NCBI GenBank assembly: GCA_934667425.1
Contig: CAKULV010000057.1
Coordinates: 1-16,210, forward strand
Source of the DNA: an uncultured Kiritimatiellota bacterium
GTDB taxonomy: Bacteria; Verrucomicrobiota; Kiritimatiellia; RFP12; UBA1067
Direction of reading: 5' to 3'
Length of the DNA stretch: 16,210 bases
The notes below the pieces were generated by a model that worked only from the letters and a program-made list of their open reading frames with translations, ran no database searches and had not been told where the DNA came from. Of this stretch, positions 14,649 to 16,210 are shown one piece after another. Both the position numbers and the translations under genes were made by a program. Every line of letters begins with the position of its first letter. Position 1 is the stretch's first letter.

Positions 14649-14707
14649 CATCCGCCATATGCGGGCAATGGTCACAGTAAGCTGCGCACCTCTCCCCTGT
14701 GCATGCA

Positions 14708-14727
14708 CGACGGCGAGGGCGCCGTCG
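14708..14727. repeat. 8-bp hairpin between two inverted REP-like copies
   Basis: Arms CGACGGCG (14708-14715) and CGCCGTCG (14720-14727) are perfect around an AGGG loop. It sits roughly midway between REP-like copies 2 and 3. No T-run follows. Confidence 0.65.
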
Positions 14728-14748
14728 CTACGGGGGGTGTCGTGTTAT

Positions 14749-14773
14749 CGGTCGCAACAAGTGCGCCCCTCCC
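14749..14773 (-). repeat. REP-like hairpin repeat, copy 3 (inverted relative to copy 2)
   Basis: On the minus strand it reads GGGAGGGGCGCA, CTTGT, TGCGACCG, matching copy 2 at 21 of 25 positions. Arms 14750-14756 and 14762-14768 pair 6 of 7. With copy 2 it forms an inverted pair spanning 150 bp. Confidence 0.6.
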
Positions 14774-14853
14774 TGCCATCCGCAATTCCACCTCCTGAAT
14801 CATCAAATTGCCCAATCGTCAAATGCAATCGCAAATTGAAGAATCGTAAATCG

Positions 14854-14901
14854 CAACTACCAACTGCCAACTACCAACTATCAACTATCAACTACCAACT
14901 G
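14854..14901. repeat. 7-bp tandem repeat array (CAACTAC/CAACTAT), about 6.9 units
   Basis: Units in order: CAACTAC, CAACTGC, CAACTAC, CAACTAT, CAACTAT, CAACTAC, CAACTG. The last two units lie in the 3' end of the symporter gene; its stop codon (complement of 14888-14890) spans a unit boundary. Short units without spacers rule out CRISPR. Confidence 0.85.
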
Positions 14902-16063
14902 AACGTGGCGTGATCTTGTCCATTATGATGGCGATCGCACCGTCTCCCGTTATGTTGCAGGCGGTGCCTACGGAATCGGTCGCCATGTACAGCGTGATCA
15001 TCAGCGCGAGTTGCGTCTGGTCGAACCCGAGCATGGACTGCAGGATGCCGAGCGCGGCCATGACGGCTCCGCCCGGTACGCCGGGGGCCGCTACCATCAC
15101 GATCCCCACCATGAAGATGAATCCGGCAAATGTGCCGATGTTTATGCCGGAGGCATTCCCGCTCATCAGCATGAGCGCAATGGAGCATGAGACGAGCTTG
15201 ACCGTCGAACCGGCAAGATGCACCGTGGCGCAGAGCGGGATGACGAAGTCGGCAATCTCTGGGCGTACTCCGTTGGCGATGGTCTGGGCCCGCGTGACTG
15301 GGATCGTCGCGGCGGACGAGGATGTGCCGAGCGCGGTGACGTAGGCAGGGAGCATCGTCAGCATGGCCTTGAACGGGTTTCTGCGGGCGACGATTCCGGC
15401 GACCACGAATTGCGCCAGTATGACGAGCAGAGTTAGCAGGGTGAACACCGCGATGATCGCGGCGAAGGCCGTAAGCACCGCCTTTGTCTTCCCGGCGGCG
15501 GTCATGTCGAGGAATATGCCGAATATGTACACCGGAAGCATCGGCACAATGGCCACGGATATCGTCTTGGTGATGACCGTGCGAAACTCTATGAACCCGC
15601 GCTTGAGCACCACGGAATCCGCGAATATCATGCCAAGTCCGAGGATGAACGACAGCACGAGTGCGCTCATCACGTCCATTATTGCGGGGATTTGTATCGT
15701 CACATAGGGGGCGAACTTTACGGTCGCCTCTTCCATCGCCGCAGTGGCACCTGCCGTGACGAGGGACGGGAATGCAGCCGCCGAGACGAAATAGCCGAGA
15801 AATCCCGCGAAGAGTGTCGATGCGTAGGCAATCGAGACGGTCGTGAGGAGCATCTTGCCGGCGCCATGTCCGGTTTCGGCTATTGCCGGGGCGACAAGCC
15901 CAAGGATGATCAACGGCACCATGAACTTTATGAACTGGTCGCAGAATGCGCCTATGGTGTTCACGAACTTTACGGCAGGGGCCGGTGCGACTGTGCCAAG
16001 CGCTATTCCGAGGATGATGGCAATTGCGATGCACGGAAGAAGGCCGAACTTTATCTTTTTCAT
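14888..16063 (-). CDS. DAACS-family dicarboxylate/amino acid:cation symporter
   Basis: A 391-residue integral membrane protein, normal for the Na+/H+-glutamate/dicarboxylate symporter family (TC 2.A.23). ATG 16063 (MKKIKFGLLPCIAIAI) was chosen; the frame opens 9 codons earlier but TATAAT lies in between. Many hydrophobic segments are visible. Family signatures: Ser-rich re-entrant loop TALGTSSSAATIPVT (~residues 241-256), APGVPGGAVMA for the second hairpin loop, and the last helix MATDSVGTACNITGD followed by GAIAIIMDK (~359-383), with the substrate-contacting Asp and Asn. The TM7 NMDGT motif of GltPh/DctA is replaced by HLAGST (in ATVHLAGSTVKL), so cation coupling may differ. The C-terminus (PRSVGS) is encoded partly by the heptamer array. 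Likely imports amino acids or C4-dicarboxylates. Single-gene unit with its own promoter. Confidence 0.88.
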   Translation of the reverse strand: MKKIKFGLLPCIAIAIILGIALGTVAPAPAVKFVNTIGAFCDQFIKFMVPLIILGLVAPAIAETGHGAGKMLLTTVSIAYASTLFAGFLGYFVSAAAFPSLVTAGATAAMEEATVKFAPYVTIQIPAIMDVMSALVLSFILGLGMIFADSVVLKRGFIEFRTVITKTISVAIVPMLPVYIFGIFLDMTAAGKTKAVLTAFAAIIAVFTLLTLLVILAQFVVAGIVARRNPFKAMLTMLPAYVTALGTSSSAATIPVTRAQTIANGVRPEIADFVIPLCATVHLAGSTVKLVSCSIALMLMSGNASGINIGTFAGFIFMVGIVMVAAPGVPGGAVMAALGILQSMLGFDQTQLALMITLYMATDSVGTACNITGDGAIAIIMDKITPRSVGS

Positions 16064-16070
16064 GGCGTGG

Positions 16071-16076
16071 ATTATA
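16071..16076 (-). promoter_or_regulatory. -10 box of the symporter gene, probably leaderless
   Basis: A perfect TATAAT on the minus strand ends 7 nt before ATG 16063. No Shine-Dalgarno is visible and no clear -35 is found at the usual distance. Same arrangement as at namZ and the Cys-rich gene. Confidence 0.45.
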
Positions 16077-16138
16077 TCAAAACGGCGCATGGCATACGGA
16101 TGCTATTTGAGAATATGCCAACGACTGTGTTTTGCCCA

Positions 16139-16207
16139 GTTCGTCAAATAGAACGGACACTCTTTGGTAGTTGGTGCTTTCATTGCGTTCGTCAAAAGCT
16201 GGACACT
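16139..16207. repeat. Imperfect direct repeat near the right edge
   Basis: GTTCGTCAAA at 16139-16148 and 16187-16196, each followed by GGACACT (16155-16161 and 16201-16207). GGACACT next to a TTTGACG-like string is reminiscent of insertion-sequence ends, but no transposase is in view. The element probably continues beyond the window. Confidence 0.4.
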
Positions 16208-16210
16208 TTC

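Larger units (their letters stand above)
14566..14887. other. Repeat-rich convergent intergenic region
   Basis: This stretch between the pncC and symporter stop codons has no credible gene. It contains three hairpins (14624-14648, 14708-14727, 14749-14773), a small CCGC/GCGG hairpin at 14652-14664, an AT-rich stretch with degenerate ATCGCAAAT-like units (about 14800-14853), and most of a 7-bp tandem array that continues into the symporter gene. Confidence 0.7.

Noticed and set aside
14854..14901. Possible CRISPR array
   Set aside because: Seven-base units with no spacers; a simple tandem repeat.
14566..14913. Plus-strand ORF of 115 codons between pncC and the symporter
   Set aside because: Its end is encoded by the heptamer array (NYQLSTINYQL) and the rest spans the hairpin repeats; no ribosome binding site or coding bias.

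Overview
The window looks like chromosomal DNA from a high-GC, Gram-negative bacterium of the PVC superphylum, most likely a gut or sediment Kiritimatiellota/Verrucomicrobiota lineage. This rests on three things: a large secreted protein with autotransporter-type beta-strand repeats but no barrel, many secreted glycan-active proteins, and a Cys-rich conserved protein whose pattern I associate with these phyla. The assignment is inference; there is no rRNA or other marker in the window.

Layout. (1) 1-587: the 3' part of an AT-richer unknown gene, then a short ORF that looks like a gene remnant, then a good promoter. (2) 588-5660, plus strand: a secreted glycoside-hydrolase-like protein with an inserted carbohydrate-binding-like region, a 1015-residue secreted beta-helix protein, and a small overlapping secreted ORF, closed by a probable terminator. 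(3) 5783-6460, plus strand: a Crp/Fnr-type regulator. (4) 9207-6504, minus strand: a NamZ/DUF1343 exo-muramidase-like protein, a Cys-rich protein of unknown function, and a HemW-like radical SAM protein. They are tightly packed and the last pair overlaps by 4 nt. (5) 9208-9508: a divergent control region with a perfect 16-bp inverted repeat, four copies of one 13-nt motif, promoters on both sides and a structured leader. (6) 9509-14565, plus strand: a compact operon of dihydroorotase (pyrC), a secreted heparinase II/III-type polysaccharide lyase, an M14 carboxypeptidase-like lipoprotein and a PncC/CinA C-terminal amidase. (7) 14566-14887: a convergent intergenic region with a REP-like inverted pair of hairpins around a third hairpin, followed by a 7-bp tandem array. 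(8) 16063-14888, minus strand: a DAACS-family Na+/H+-dicarboxylate or amino-acid symporter whose stop codon lies inside that array. (9) 16064-16210: its promoter region and an imperfect direct repeat.

How the genes fit together. Most are consistent with scavenging of complex polysaccharides, peptidoglycan and peptides (GH-like protein, beta-helix protein, lyase, NamZ-like protein, M14 protein, symporter), interleaved with housekeeping genes (pyrC, hemW-like, pncC). The most notable non-coding signals are a dispersed hairpin repeat family with three clear copies and one partial one, the 13-nt motif cluster between namZ and pyrC, and three minus-strand genes with TATAAT only 7-8 nt before the ATG, which suggests leaderless transcripts.
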